In this document: piece by piece, positions 50,638 to 59,957 of the stretch
Layout of the letters: each line of letters opens with the position of its first letter
Numbering within the stretch: the stretch's first letter is position 1
Source: Alphaproteobacteria bacterium
GTDB lineage: Bacteria > Pseudomonadota > Alphaproteobacteria > Caulobacterales > Hyphomonadaceae
Length of the DNA: 64,000 nt
Direction: 5' to 3'
NCBI GenBank assembly: GCA_018827375.1
Contig: JAHJYW010000013.1
Coordinates: 1-64,000 of the forward strand
Notes under the pieces: generated by a model
Seen by the model: only the letters and a program-made list of their open reading frames with translations
Told to the model about the DNA's origin: nothing
The model's database searches: none
Program-made: the position numbers and the translations under genes

Positions 50638-53600
50638 ACGGACTTATCGACGGCGCCATCGGGCGGGCCCGCATGGTGCTCGCCATCCTGTTCTGCGCCA
50701 TCATTGCCGGTACGGTCACCTATATCGGCCTGCCAAAGGAAGCTGACCCGGACATTCAGATTCCCTTTGTCGGCATCACGGTGCCGCTGGCTGGCGTGAC
50801 ACCGGAAGATGCCGAACGCCTCCTCGTCAAACCCATCGAACAGGAAATCCAGTCGCTTGAAGGCCTGAAGACGTTCAGCGGCTACGGCGCCGAGGGCGCT
50901 GGCCAGCTCGTTCTGGAATTCGAGCTGACGACCGATATCGACCAGGCCATTCTCGACGTCAAAGACAAGGTGGACATGGCCAAGCGCTATTTCCCCGCCG
51001 ACGCGCGCGAGCCGGTCATTACTGAATTCAACGCCGCCCAGTTCCCGATGATGGTCGTGAACCTGTACGGCAACGCGCCGGAGCGCGGACTCAACGACAT
51101 TGCCGAAGACCTGCAGGACCTGCTCGAACGCGACGCCGGCATCCTCGAAGCGCGCATTGTTGGCCGCCGCGAAGACGTGCTGGAAATCATCGTCGATCCC
51201 GTAAAACTAGAGACCTACAATATTTCCTATCAGGAAATCCTTCAGGTCGTTTCCTCGAACAACCAGCTTGTGCCCGCTGGCCAGATTGATACGGGCGAAG
51301 GCAGTTTCGCCGTCAAAGTGCCCGGCCTTATACGCACGGCGCAGGATGCGCTCGACCTGCCGATCCGCCGGACCCAGAACTCCGTCGTCACCTTATCTGA
51401 TGTTGCCGAAGTGCGGCGCACCTACAAGGATGCGACCAGCTACGCCACGTTCAATGGCCAGCCCGCCATTCTGGTCGAGATCATCAAACGCACCGGCGCC
51501 AACATTCTCGACACAGCAAATTTCGTGCGTGCGACGATTGCTGAAGAGGAAAAGGCATGGCCCTCGACTATCAAGGCGCAGGTCACGTCCGACGCGTCTG
51601 AAATGATTGGCGAACAGCTCGGCCAGTTGCAAAGCTCCATCGTCGCCGCCGTGATGCTCGTGATGATTATCTGCGTCGCCGCGCTCGGCTGGCGCTCAGC
51701 CCTGCTCGTTGGCATCTCGATCCCGGCCTCGTTCGTGATGGCCTTCCTGATCCTTGGTGCCTTTGGCTATACGATCAACATGATGGTCATGTTCGGCATG
51801 GTGATCGCCGTGGGTATCCTCGTCGACGGCGCCATCGTCGTGACCGAATATGCCGACCGGAAAATGGCTGAAGGGCTTGACCGCAAGGAGGCCTATGCGC
51901 TCGCCGGCAAGCGCATGTTCTGGCCCGTGGTCGCCTCGAACGCAACGACGCTGGCCGCATTCGTACCGTTCCTTTTCTGGAATTCGATGCCCGGCAAGTT
52001 CATGGCTTACCTGCCGATCACGCTGATCTTCGTGCTGACCGCCTCGTTGGTTATGGCGCTGATCTTCCTGCCCGTTCTGGGTTCGGTGATCGGTGCCCGC
52101 CCCAGCGGCACCAATGAAGACCTTGCCGCGCTTGCAGCCGATGCCGACCCTGGCCAAGCCAAGGGCTGGTTGGGTGGCTATGTGAAACTGGTCAAGGCAT
52201 TGATCGCCCGCCCACTCATGGTGACCGGTGTTGCCATAGGCTCTGTGGTGCTGATCTTCATGTGGTTCGGCAGCACAAGTCACAAATCGGAACTCTTCCT
52301 CGATATCGAGCCCGAGCAGGCCTACGTGTTCGTGCAGGCACAGGGCGCCCTTTCGGCGGCCGAACAGTCCGAACTTGTCAAACGTGCAGAAATCGCCATA
52401 CGCGACATTGATGGCATCGAGGATATCTCGACACGCACAGGCGGCTCTGGCGGCGAAGGATTCAGCCGTGAGGGCGGCGCCGCGCCGGTCGATACGATCG
52501 GCCAGATCCTGCTGGACCTCGCTACGGATGATGGCGTGCACGATGGCCGCAAGACACTGGTCGCCGTCCGCGAACGCCTCTCGACCGTGCCAGCCCTCAA
52601 ATACCAGATTCAGGCACGCGAACAGGGCCCACCTGCCGGCAAGGACGTGCAGATCGCCCTTCTGTCGGAAGACGGCCCGGCCCTCGCAGCAACCGCCGCC
52701 CTTCTGCGCAACAAGCTCGACAGCATGGAAAGCCTGCAGGAAATCGACGACACTCGCCCACTGCCCGGTATCGAATACCAGCTTGAAGTCGACCGCGCGG
52801 AAGCCGGTAAATTCGGCGTGGACGTATCTCAGGTCGGCGCGGCCGTGCAGCTCATTACCAACGGCATCCTTGTTGGCCGCTACCGGCCCGATGATGCGCC
52901 CGATGAAGTCGACATCCGCGTCCGCTTCCCGCAAGACGACCGCAGTGCGTCGGCCATCGACCAACTGCGCATCGCAACGCCTGCGGGCAATGTGCCACTC
53001 TCCCTGTTTGTGGACCGCGTAGCAGCCCCGCGCGTCAGCTCGATCGAGCGCCGCGATGGCAAGCGCGTCGTCGACGTGCGCGCCAATGCCAAGGTCCAAG
53101 GTGAAGGCGCCGCCATTGTTGCCGGCCTGAAAGAGTGGATAGCTCAACAGGACATTCCAGCCGATGTCGAAGTCCGCTTTGAGGGAGCTGACGAAGACGC
53201 GGCCGATGCAGGTGCGTTCTTCGCTGGCGCCGCTGCAGCCGCCCTGTTCATGATGGCGGTTATCCTGCTCTGGGAGTTCAACAATTTCTGGCAGGTCATC
53301 CTGACGCTCACCGCCGTGATCATCTCGACGGCAGGTGTGCTGGTCGGCATCCAGCTTGTGCTGCCCTATGTGTCAGTCCTCATGATTGGTACGGGCATCG
53401 TGGCCTTGGCGGGCATCGTGGTGAACAATAATATCGTGCTCATCGATACCTATAACCGTCTGCGAAGCGACGGGCGCACGCCTGAATACGCCGCGATTGC
53501 GACGGCTGCCCAACGTATCCGCCCCATCCTCTTGACCACCGGCACGACCATTTGTGGCCTGCTGCCGATGGTATTCCAGCTGAACGTGGACTTCGGTGCG

Positions 53601-53840
53601 GGCGCGATCAACTATGGCAGCGCCTCATCGGAATGGTGGACGCAGCTGGCAACCGCCGTTGTGTTCGGCCTCGCCTTCTCGACGCTCATGATCCTGCTAG
53701 TGACCCCGGTCTGGCTGCTTGTGCCCCACCGCGTGGCCCGTTGGGGCCGGCGCGTGATCCTGCGCAAGCAGGCCGAGCCTGCCCGCCAGATGGCTGATAA
53801 CGAGAATGAGAAGGGCCGCGTCCTGCCCGCAGCCGAGTAG
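50634..53840 (+). CDS. RND efflux pump permease
   Basis: A 1068-residue RND transporter with twelve membrane segments and two large periplasmic loops. The TM4 proton-relay region reads GILVDGAIVVTEYADRKMAE, with a single Asp (D398) followed by Gly rather than the Asp-Asp of AcrB. TM10 has the Asn-rich GIVVNNNIVLIDTYNRL. Function is likely export of drugs, lipids or metabolites driven by the proton gradient. Overlaps the adaptor gene upstream; the MFS gene follows after 52 bp. Confidence 0.92.
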   Translation: MNGLIDGAIGRARMVLAILFCAIIAGTVTYIGLPKEADPDIQIPFVGITVPLAGVTPEDAERLLVKPIEQEIQSLEGLKTFSGYGAEGAGQLVLEFELTTDIDQAILDVKDKVDMAKRYFPADAREPVITEFNAAQFPMMVVNLYGNAPERGLNDIAEDLQDLLERDAGILEARIVGRREDVLEIIVDPVKLETYNISYQEILQVVSSNNQLVPAGQIDTGEGSFAVKVPGLIRTAQDALDLPIRRTQNSVVTLSDVAEVRRTYKDATSYATFNGQPAILVEIIKRTGANILDTANFVRATIAEEEKAWPSTIKAQVTSDASEMIGEQLGQLQSSIVAAVMLVMIICVAALGWRSALLVGISIPASFVMAFLILGAFGYTINMMVMFGMVIAVGILVDGAIVVTEYADRKMAEGLDRKEAYALAGKRMFWPVVASNATTLAAFVPFLFWNSMPGKFMAYLPITLIFVLTASLVMALIFLPVLGSVIGARPSGTNEDLAALAADADPGQAKGWLGGYVKLVKALIARPLMVTGVAIGSVVLIFMWFGSTSHKSELFLDIEPEQAYVFVQAQGALSAAEQSELVKRAEIAIRDIDGIEDISTRTGGSGGEGFSREGGAAPVDTIGQILLDLATDDGVHDGRKTLVAVRERLSTVPALKYQIQAREQGPPAGKDVQIALLSEDGPALAATAALLRNKLDSMESLQEIDDTRPLPGIEYQLEVDRAEAGKFGVDVSQVGAAVQLITNGILVGRYRPDDAPDEVDIRVRFPQDDRSASAIDQLRIATPAGNVPLSLFVDRVAAPRVSSIERRDGKRVVDVRANAKVQGEGAAIVAGLKEWIAQQDIPADVEVRFEGADEDAADAGAFFAGAAAAALFMMAVILLWEFNNFWQVILTLTAVIISTAGVLVGIQLVLPYVSVLMIGTGIVALAGIVVNNNIVLIDTYNRLRSDGRTPEYAAIATAAQRIRPILLTTGTTICGLLPMVFQLNVDFGAGAINYGSASSEWWTQLATAVVFGLAFSTLMILLVTPVWLLVPHRVARWGRRVILRKQAEPARQMADNENEKGRVLPAAE

Positions 53841-53892
53841 AGACTGTCACAAACATTCTTGCGATCTCCGCAACCGCGGCTACCTATAGCGC

Positions 53893-55551
53893 GTGCAACC
53901 GACGTCACCCGAATCCTTAGCCCAAGCGCCAGTCTCTCCGTTCAGCATCCCGATTTTCCGGAATGTATGGCTGGCCAATCTTGCGTCCAATTTCGGAAGC
54001 CTGGTCCAGTCGGTCGGTGCGGCATGGCTTATGACGACGCTGTCCAACTCGCCAAGCGATGTCGCCCTGGTGCAGGCATCGACGGCCTTGCCGATCATGC
54101 TGTTTTCGCTGTGGGCGGGTGCACTGGCCGACAATCTCGACAGGCGCATCATGATGCTGTGCACACAAAGCTTCATGTTAATTGTCTCGGTCGGCCTCAC
54201 CCTGTTCGCCTGGTCGGGGGCTTTGACGCCCGCGCTCTTGCTGACATTCACGTTCCTGATCGGCTGTGGCACCGCCTTCAATAGTCCGGCATGGCAGGCG
54301 TCTGTCGGGGACATGGTCCCGCGCCCTGTCCTGCCCAGCGCTGTGGCGCTGAACAGCATGGGCTTCAATATTGCCCGCAGTGTCGGCCCCGGTATTGGCG
54401 GTATCATCATCGCCACGGCAGGCGCGGCCGCCGCCTTCCTGGTCAATGCCTTCAGCTATCTCGGTCTGATCTTCGTCCTGCTGAAATGGAAATCCCCGGA
54501 AAATACGCGTCTCCTGCCGCGTGAACCCACATCCAACGCAATTCTGGCGGGGCTGCGATACGTTTCTCTCTCCCCCAAAATCCAGATCACGCTGCTCCGC
54601 GCAACACTCTTTGCGATTGCCGCCAGTGCCGTACCGGCCTTGATGCCCCTCGTCGCGAAGGAACTGCTGCAGGGCGGCCCCCTGATCTATGGCGGTATGC
54701 TGGGCGCGTTCGGCATCGGGGCGGTTCTCGGTGCGTTTTCGAGCCGTCGCCTCCGTGTGCGCCTCTCGACCGATGGCATCATCCGCCTGTCATCGACGGC
54801 GCTGGTCATAGGCGTGACGATTACAGCTTTCAGCGGATCGGTACTTCTCACGATACCCGCCCTGATGATCGCCGGTGCGGGCTGGGTGCTTGCCCTGTCT
54901 ACGTTCAACGTGGCGATCCAGTTGTCGGCGCCCCGCTGGGTGGTCGCGCGCAGCCTGTCCATCTACCAGATGGCGGCCTTTGGAGGCATGGCGCTGGGCA
55001 GCGCGACCTTCGGCTATGTGTCCGAGCATTGGGGTGTGCGCGACGCCCTGCTCGCAGCGGCAGCCTTCCAGGCCTTCGGGATGATCATCGGCCTGTTCGT
55101 GAAGCTGCCGCAGGTGGAGAATATCGATCTCGACCCTCTCGGGCGCTGGAAAGAACCCGACATTGCCCTGGCGATTGAACAGCGCAGTGGCCCGATCGTC
55201 ATCACCGTCGAATACAGGGTTGCGGACCGCGATATCGCCAGCTTCCTTAGCGCCATGCGCGAACGGCGGCGGATCTGTCGGCGCGACGGCGCATTCCGCT
55301 GGACCCTGTCGCGCGATCTAAACGATCCCGATAAATGGGTCGAACGCTATCGCGTGCCGACATGGATCGATTATGTGCGCAACACGCAGCGCCGGACGAA
55401 AGCGGATGCAGACGTTGGCGACGCGATACGGCGCCTGATGAAAGATGGCCAAAAGCCCGTAGTGAGCCGCATGATCGAACAGCAGATGTCAGCTGACGCC
55501 TATGCCGGAGCTAAGGCCGCCACAAGCCCGCCCGAGCCTAGCGAGACATAG
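53893..55551 (+). CDS. MFS transporter (MFS_3 type) with C-terminal extension
   Basis: A 552-residue protein. Residues about 20-410 are an MFS_3 (EntS-like) transporter with twelve membrane segments, including ADNLDRRIMMLC and NSMGFNIARSVGPGIGGIII. The last 140 residues are a soluble extension (VITVEYRVADRDIASFLSAM, DLNDPDKWVERYRVPTWIDY) resembling an antibiotic-biosynthesis-monooxygenase-like fold. GTG start. The substrate is unknown; it lies next to the RND pair but ends 103 bp before lrp. Confidence 0.88.
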   Translation: MQPTSPESLAQAPVSPFSIPIFRNVWLANLASNFGSLVQSVGAAWLMTTLSNSPSDVALVQASTALPIMLFSLWAGALADNLDRRIMMLCTQSFMLIVSVGLTLFAWSGALTPALLLTFTFLIGCGTAFNSPAWQASVGDMVPRPVLPSAVALNSMGFNIARSVGPGIGGIIIATAGAAAAFLVNAFSYLGLIFVLLKWKSPENTRLLPREPTSNAILAGLRYVSLSPKIQITLLRATLFAIAASAVPALMPLVAKELLQGGPLIYGGMLGAFGIGAVLGAFSSRRLRVRLSTDGIIRLSSTALVIGVTITAFSGSVLLTIPALMIAGAGWVLALSTFNVAIQLSAPRWVVARSLSIYQMAAFGGMALGSATFGYVSEHWGVRDALLAAAAFQAFGMIIGLFVKLPQVENIDLDPLGRWKEPDIALAIEQRSGPIVITVEYRVADRDIASFLSAMRERRRICRRDGAFRWTLSRDLNDPDKWVERYRVPTWIDYVRNTQRRTKADADVGDAIRRLMKDGQKPVVSRMIEQQMSADAYAGAKAATSPPEPSET

Positions 55552-55619
55552 GATAGGCACCTTAACGGCCCATTCCGCATGATTATGATGCGCCGAAAGA
55601 CTATGCAGGCACATCTATC

Positions 55620-55648
55620 TTGTCTTTTGGTAAAATACCTCATATTCT
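55620..55648 (+). promoter_or_regulatory. Predicted lrp-type gene promoter
   Basis: TTGTCT (55620-55625) and TATTCT (55643-55648) are separated by 17 bp. The predicted start lies at or within a base or two of the ATG at 55655, so the transcript would be leaderless. The upstream gap also contains GCATGATTATGATGC, a possible self-regulatory site. Confidence 0.5.
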
Positions 55649-55654
55649 ATCCAG

Positions 55655-56137
55655 ATGAGCGAGCCCCTATCGACATTCGACATCAAAATTCTCGAACAGC
55701 TCCAGAAGGACTGTTCCGTCTCAACCGTTGAGCTGGCGGAGATTGTAGGCCTGTCCCAGTCTCCCTGCTGGCGACGCCTGCAGCGGCTGAAGGACGAGGG
55801 CTATATCAAGAGCCAGGTGGCCATTCTTGACCGCGAAAAGCTCGGCTTCGGCCTTCACATTTTCGCCTATCTCAAAGTATCCCGCCTGTCGGAAAAGGAC
55901 CGCGCGACCTTCAGTCGGAAAGTGCAGAATACGCCTGAGATTCTGGAGTGCTATTCCATCTTCGGCGAGATGGACATCATGATGAAGATCCAGGCCAAAT
56001 CCATGAGCTGGTACCAGGACTTCCTGATGAACTTCCTGATGAACCTGCCCGGCGTCGAAAACGTGAATTCGACCGCGACACTTGGCGAGATCAAATCAAC
56101 CACAGCCGTGCCCGTACGCGGAAATCTGGCGCTTTAG
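55655..56137 (+). CDS. Lrp/AsnC-family transcriptional regulator
   Basis: A 160-residue Lrp-type regulator that binds DNA and usually senses an amino acid. The N-terminal HTH spans STVELAEIVGLSQSPCWRRL, and the C-terminal RAM domain has GFGLHIFAYLKVSRLSEKDR and NLPGVENVNSTATLGEI. The length is typical. No ribosome site is visible before the ATG, in line with a leaderless transcript. Its position beside a peptide-processing gene cluster suggests it controls that cluster. Convergent with the amidohydrolase gene. Confidence 0.92.
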   Translation: MSEPLSTFDIKILEQLQKDCSVSTVELAEIVGLSQSPCWRRLQRLKDEGYIKSQVAILDREKLGFGLHIFAYLKVSRLSEKDRATFSRKVQNTPEILECYSIFGEMDIMMKIQAKSMSWYQDFLMNFLMNLPGVENVNSTATLGEIKSTTAVPVRGNLAL

Positions 56138-56184
56138 GCCCCGCGGCGATACGCGCACACAGGGCCTCAGCGTTGCGCGGCTGC

Positions 56185-58248
56185 CTACTCGTTCTGAATC
56201 ATAGGCGGCGCAGAAGCGAAGGGTTGGATCGCCAGCGCCTCGTATATCTCTTCCGGAAAATAGACATCACCATTCTTCACCACCATGCGCGGTGACTTGA
56301 TGGCCTTGAGGTCAACGAGCGGATTGCCAGGCAGGAGCACGAAATCGGCAAGCTTGCCGGCTTCAATCGTGCCAAGCGACGCGCCATAGCCAAGATACTC
56401 CGCCGGACCCTGCGTACCGATGGCGAGGACAGCGGGCACCGGAATGCCGGCCTCATGATAGAGTTCCAGTTCGCGGTGAACTGTGAATCCTGTTCCATCA
56501 TCGGTTCCCGGCAGGATACGCACGCCTGCATCGTAAAGCAGCTTCAGCGTTTCCAGCGTCTTGCGGAAGCCTTCGACATAAGCTCGGTCTGCTGCATCGT
56601 CCTCTAGCGTCACAAAAGTACGCTTGCGGTACCGCTGGTAACCGATTGGCATATGATCGAGATAGTCCACATCGCCGGGCGCTGTCGCGCCAGCCCGGCT
56701 CAGCATCAGGCGCTCAAGAATGACCGATGTCGGATCAATGCCGACATCGTTCTCTTTCATCAGCGATATGGTGGTCCGCACCTTTTCGGAATTCAGGTCA
56801 AGCTTGGCGCCACGTGCCATGCCGGTGAGACGCAGCGGCGTGCGCGTATCCTCGTCAGGCGCCAACAGCCAGCCAAGCATCAGCTGGTTGATGTGCGTGA
56901 TCTCATCATACCCTGCCTTGATCATGTTGTCGGCATTGGTGAAGGCGGGCACGTGCCCGATGATACGCATGCCCTTTTCGTGGGTCCGGGCCGCCATGGC
57001 GGGCACCCAGGCCGGGTTCATCGAATTATAGATCTTGATGAAGGGGTAGTCGCGTGCCGCATACCAGTCGACAGCGTCAAGCGCTTCCTGTTCGGTCGAT
57101 GCAATGATGCCGTAGCGGGCGGAGAAAGGGCTGCGCCCTTCAATAAAGCCAGCTGGTGTGATGCGCGGCCCAACGACAGTCCCCGCATCAAGCTTGGTCA
57201 TGAGGTCTGCGAGGAAGTCGTTATTGTTGCCCATGTCACGCGTTGAGGTCACACCGGCAGCGATATAGTAGAGACCGGAATCGAGTGAGGCGTGGGAGTG
57301 CATGTCATACATGCCGGGCATCAGCGTGCCGCCCTGCCCGTCAAAGACTGTCATGCCATCGGCCAAAGCGTCACCTGCTGCGTAGGCTTCGACCGTCTCG
57401 ATTTGCGTACCGCGCACGATTACTGTCGACGGGTCACTCAACGTACCAGCATTCGGTGCAAGGATGCGCACATTGGAGATGGCAAACGCGGCGCCATAAG
57501 TGTGACGCAATTGTTTGGCGAGCTTCTCTGCACGGTCGACCTTGAGCGTGCGGGCGAGTTCCATGAGAGGCGTCGCAAGGTCTTCGTGGCCGTCCTGTAT
57601 GATGGCGGACGATTCCGAGAATTCCGCGAAGAAAGCGCCATCCTTGTCGAGCGCAATCAGGCCGGGAGACATGTCGATACCGGACAAGAGATAGATATCC
57701 AGATCAATGCTGGTATCGGCGCCTCCAAGTGTCACGCCCTCAATCTGCTCGAGCCGCAGCTGGCCTGACGGGATGACCGGCATGGAATGGTCCGCGTCAG
57801 CCAGCAGGGCCTTTGCGTAGATATAATTCGCCCACGGGCTGCCATCGTTCACAGCATAAAGGGCCGGTGCGTCGAGGCTTACGGCGCCGGAATCTGCCTG
57901 GCTGTTCCAGGTTGCGACGCCGTCCTTCAGCTCAAAATCCTCGGTGATATCCGCGCCCATGAGCGACGTGCCGGCAATCGTCCATTCTATGGGAACACCT
58001 TGCGCATCAACGACAAGACGCTCGGTATGCTTGGGACCGCGGCCATTGCTGTCGACATAGTATTCGACATCCATGACGTCGCCATTTTCGGTCGCCTTCA
58101 CATAGCCGACAACCTCACCATTCTGGATGATATTGAGCGACTGCATTGTTGCCGATGGCGCATCCTTGTCGACTTCGTCAGAAGTGCTGCAGGCACCGAG
58201 CACTGCGAAGGCTGCGGTCATCATGAGCGCCCATTTTGCTGGCTTCAT
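56185..58248 (-). CDS. Amidohydrolase-family lipoprotein
   Basis: A 687-residue protein. A signal peptide ends in LGAC (C20). Residues about 30-250 form an additional N-terminal domain without known motifs. The C-terminal amidohydrolase has the metal motif DMHSHAS (H317, H319), a lysine in PFIKIYN (K405, likely carboxylated), then GHVPA (H432), THINQ (H452) and LPGTDDG, a complete binuclear site. Related enzymes include Xaa-Pro dipeptidases and N-acyl-amino-acid hydrolases. Its ATG overlaps the stop of the upstream S10 gene (ATGA), so the two are one operon. Confidence 0.88.
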   Translation of the reverse strand: MKPAKWALMMTAAFAVLGACSTSDEVDKDAPSATMQSLNIIQNGEVVGYVKATENGDVMDVEYYVDSNGRGPKHTERLVVDAQGVPIEWTIAGTSLMGADITEDFELKDGVATWNSQADSGAVSLDAPALYAVNDGSPWANYIYAKALLADADHSMPVIPSGQLRLEQIEGVTLGGADTSIDLDIYLLSGIDMSPGLIALDKDGAFFAEFSESSAIIQDGHEDLATPLMELARTLKVDRAEKLAKQLRHTYGAAFAISNVRILAPNAGTLSDPSTVIVRGTQIETVEAYAAGDALADGMTVFDGQGGTLMPGMYDMHSHASLDSGLYYIAAGVTSTRDMGNNNDFLADLMTKLDAGTVVGPRITPAGFIEGRSPFSARYGIIASTEQEALDAVDWYAARDYPFIKIYNSMNPAWVPAMAARTHEKGMRIIGHVPAFTNADNMIKAGYDEITHINQLMLGWLLAPDEDTRTPLRLTGMARGAKLDLNSEKVRTTISLMKENDVGIDPTSVILERLMLSRAGATAPGDVDYLDHMPIGYQRYRKRTFVTLEDDAADRAYVEGFRKTLETLKLLYDAGVRILPGTDDGTGFTVHRELELYHEAGIPVPAVLAIGTQGPAEYLGYGASLGTIEAGKLADFVLLPGNPLVDLKAIKSPRMVVKNGDVYFPEEIYEALAIQPFASAPPMIQNE

Positions 58249-59759
58249 TGGGATTGCCCTCCTGAGGCGGCCGTCGTGGCTTCATTGGCCTTTATGAATG
58301 TGAATATGCGGTCGGAAAAAGGCGCCTGAAGCGCGTCTTCATCAAAAGGTGAATGCCCGGATGGCAGCATGGCAAGATCGACCCGGGCCTGCGGAAGGCC
58401 ACCATGCGTCAGGGCGTATCGCGTCGCGAGCAGCGGCGTCGCCAAATCACGGTAGCCGCCGAAAACGAGCAGCTGCGCATCGACGTTCGCGTTCATGAAC
58501 GCGGCCACGCGCGGGGTCGCGTCGGCATAGAAGAGTTCGAGGTTCGCACCAGACCAGTCCCACGCAAAATTGGCGTCAAGATTGAGTGACCGGTAGTCCT
58601 CTCCCTGATCAAGGCCAGTCATATCCTTGAGGTATGCGGCGATATCCCCGGCCAATATCTTGTTGGAACGACCAAGGCCGAGCGAGGGATCGTTTGCGGC
58701 GGCGGGTCTGTCCGGATTGGCAGGTGCGGGCTTCACGGCATCAGTCTTCGCCGTGTTCAGGCGACTGATCAGAAGGTTGTCGCTGGCGAGAAGGGTCTCG
58801 AGGAAGTCCTGAACATCTACACGCAAATCAGACCTTAGTACGAGATCAACCGGAAGACCGGTGAGGCCCGCCATCTCAACGGCAAGGCGTTGCTTTTCCA
58901 GCGGATCAAGCAGGGCGCCTTGCTGGAGCGCAACCAGCAGGTCCGTTTCGCTGAACTGCCTAGCTGCTTCCCACGCTTCGGCTTCACTCGGTACGTTGAG
59001 GGATGACCTGCCAAAACGCCATGCGGTGGCGGCCATGGTTGGCAGAGCAAAGACATTGCCAAGGTCGCTCGCGCCCGCGCTGGCATTGAGCATGGGCGAG
59101 ACCATGACCAGCCCCCTCACGTTCATTTCACCCAAACCTGGCAGGAGGTTGGCCAGGCGGAAGCCGCCATAGCTTTGGCCGACAATGAAGACGGGCGCGC
59201 CGGGCCGGTCATGGGCCGTCATCCAATTGTGGATGTAGGCGCGGACGGCCTCCACATCGCCATCGACACCCAGAAACCGGCTCGTGCCATCTGCCGATGC
59301 CGCGCGGCTGAAACCTGTCTCGACGGGGTCAATAAAGACAAGATCGGCCGCGCGCAAAATGGTGTTGGAGTTGTCCGGGAACGTCGCGGCGCCGCGCTCG
59401 CGGCCATGCGGCCCCAGCGCAAAGTGCAGCGGTGAGGACGACGCCCCCGGACCACCATTGAAGAGGAAAACGACAGGCCGGCGCGACAGATCACACGCAC
59501 AGTCCTGCAAGTATGACGTGCCGGATATGACACTACCGGCAGCGCCTTCGGCTTCGTCGAGCGTGAAACTGTCCCAATGAACCTTGTAGGCAAGTTTGTC
59601 GGAACCGAACCGGTCGGCGACTTCATAGGCCTCGCCATTCTCGACATGGCGCCAGGACGATGCGTCAGGCTCCGCTGAAACCGTTGCACAGGCCGCAAGG
59701 CTGAAGGCAACCAGAAGAATTGGCCATCGAAGGGCCCGGACGGAAACATGGATTTTCAT
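58245..59759 (-). CDS. S10-family serine carboxypeptidase lipoprotein
   Basis: A 504-residue S10-like peptidase that would trim C-terminal residues from peptides. Lipoprotein signal MKIHVSVRALRWPILLVAFS then LAAC (C24). The oxyanion motif is FLFNGGPGASSS (101-108). The nucleophile is GQSYGGFR with S196 (Gln in place of the usual Glu). Asp is in FGGYRDLATP and His in LPSGHSPF. The start 59759 was chosen over a longer frame because it begins the signal peptide. Overlaps the amidohydrolase gene by 4 bp. Divergent from the PLP-enzyme gene. Confidence 0.88.
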   Translation of the reverse strand: MKIHVSVRALRWPILLVAFSLAACATVSAEPDASSWRHVENGEAYEVADRFGSDKLAYKVHWDSFTLDEAEGAAGSVISGTSYLQDCACDLSRRPVVFLFNGGPGASSSPLHFALGPHGRERGAATFPDNSNTILRAADLVFIDPVETGFSRAASADGTSRFLGVDGDVEAVRAYIHNWMTAHDRPGAPVFIVGQSYGGFRLANLLPGLGEMNVRGLVMVSPMLNASAGASDLGNVFALPTMAATAWRFGRSSLNVPSEAEAWEAARQFSETDLLVALQQGALLDPLEKQRLAVEMAGLTGLPVDLVLRSDLRVDVQDFLETLLASDNLLISRLNTAKTDAVKPAPANPDRPAAANDPSLGLGRSNKILAGDIAAYLKDMTGLDQGEDYRSLNLDANFAWDWSGANLELFYADATPRVAAFMNANVDAQLLVFGGYRDLATPLLATRYALTHGGLPQARVDLAMLPSGHSPFDEDALQAPFSDRIFTFIKANEATTAASGGQSQ

Positions 59760-59852
59760 GAGCCTAGTTTCATCGCATTCCACCTATCATTCCTATGCCA
59801 AATGCAACCGGGGCCGACACAGAGGCGGATAATCAATACCGCGTCACCCCGA

Positions 59853-59885
59853 TTGAAGGAAAATCAATTCGCAGAAGCGCTTCAA
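59853..59885. promoter_or_regulatory. Nested dyad in the S10/PLP-enzyme divergent region
   Basis: The 198-bp divergent gap holds TTGAAG (59853-59858) and CTTCAA (59880-59885) with a perfect 10-mer palindrome GAAGCGCTTC at 59874-59883 inside the second part. It could be an operator for the nearby Lrp-type regulator; promoter boxes were not clear by eye. Confidence 0.35.
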
Positions 59886-59957
59886 CCCCGATTAATCGCT
59901 ATCGACTGGCCGCGTCATCTCTCTAGACTTGAACGCATGCCAGCGAAGGACCGGACC

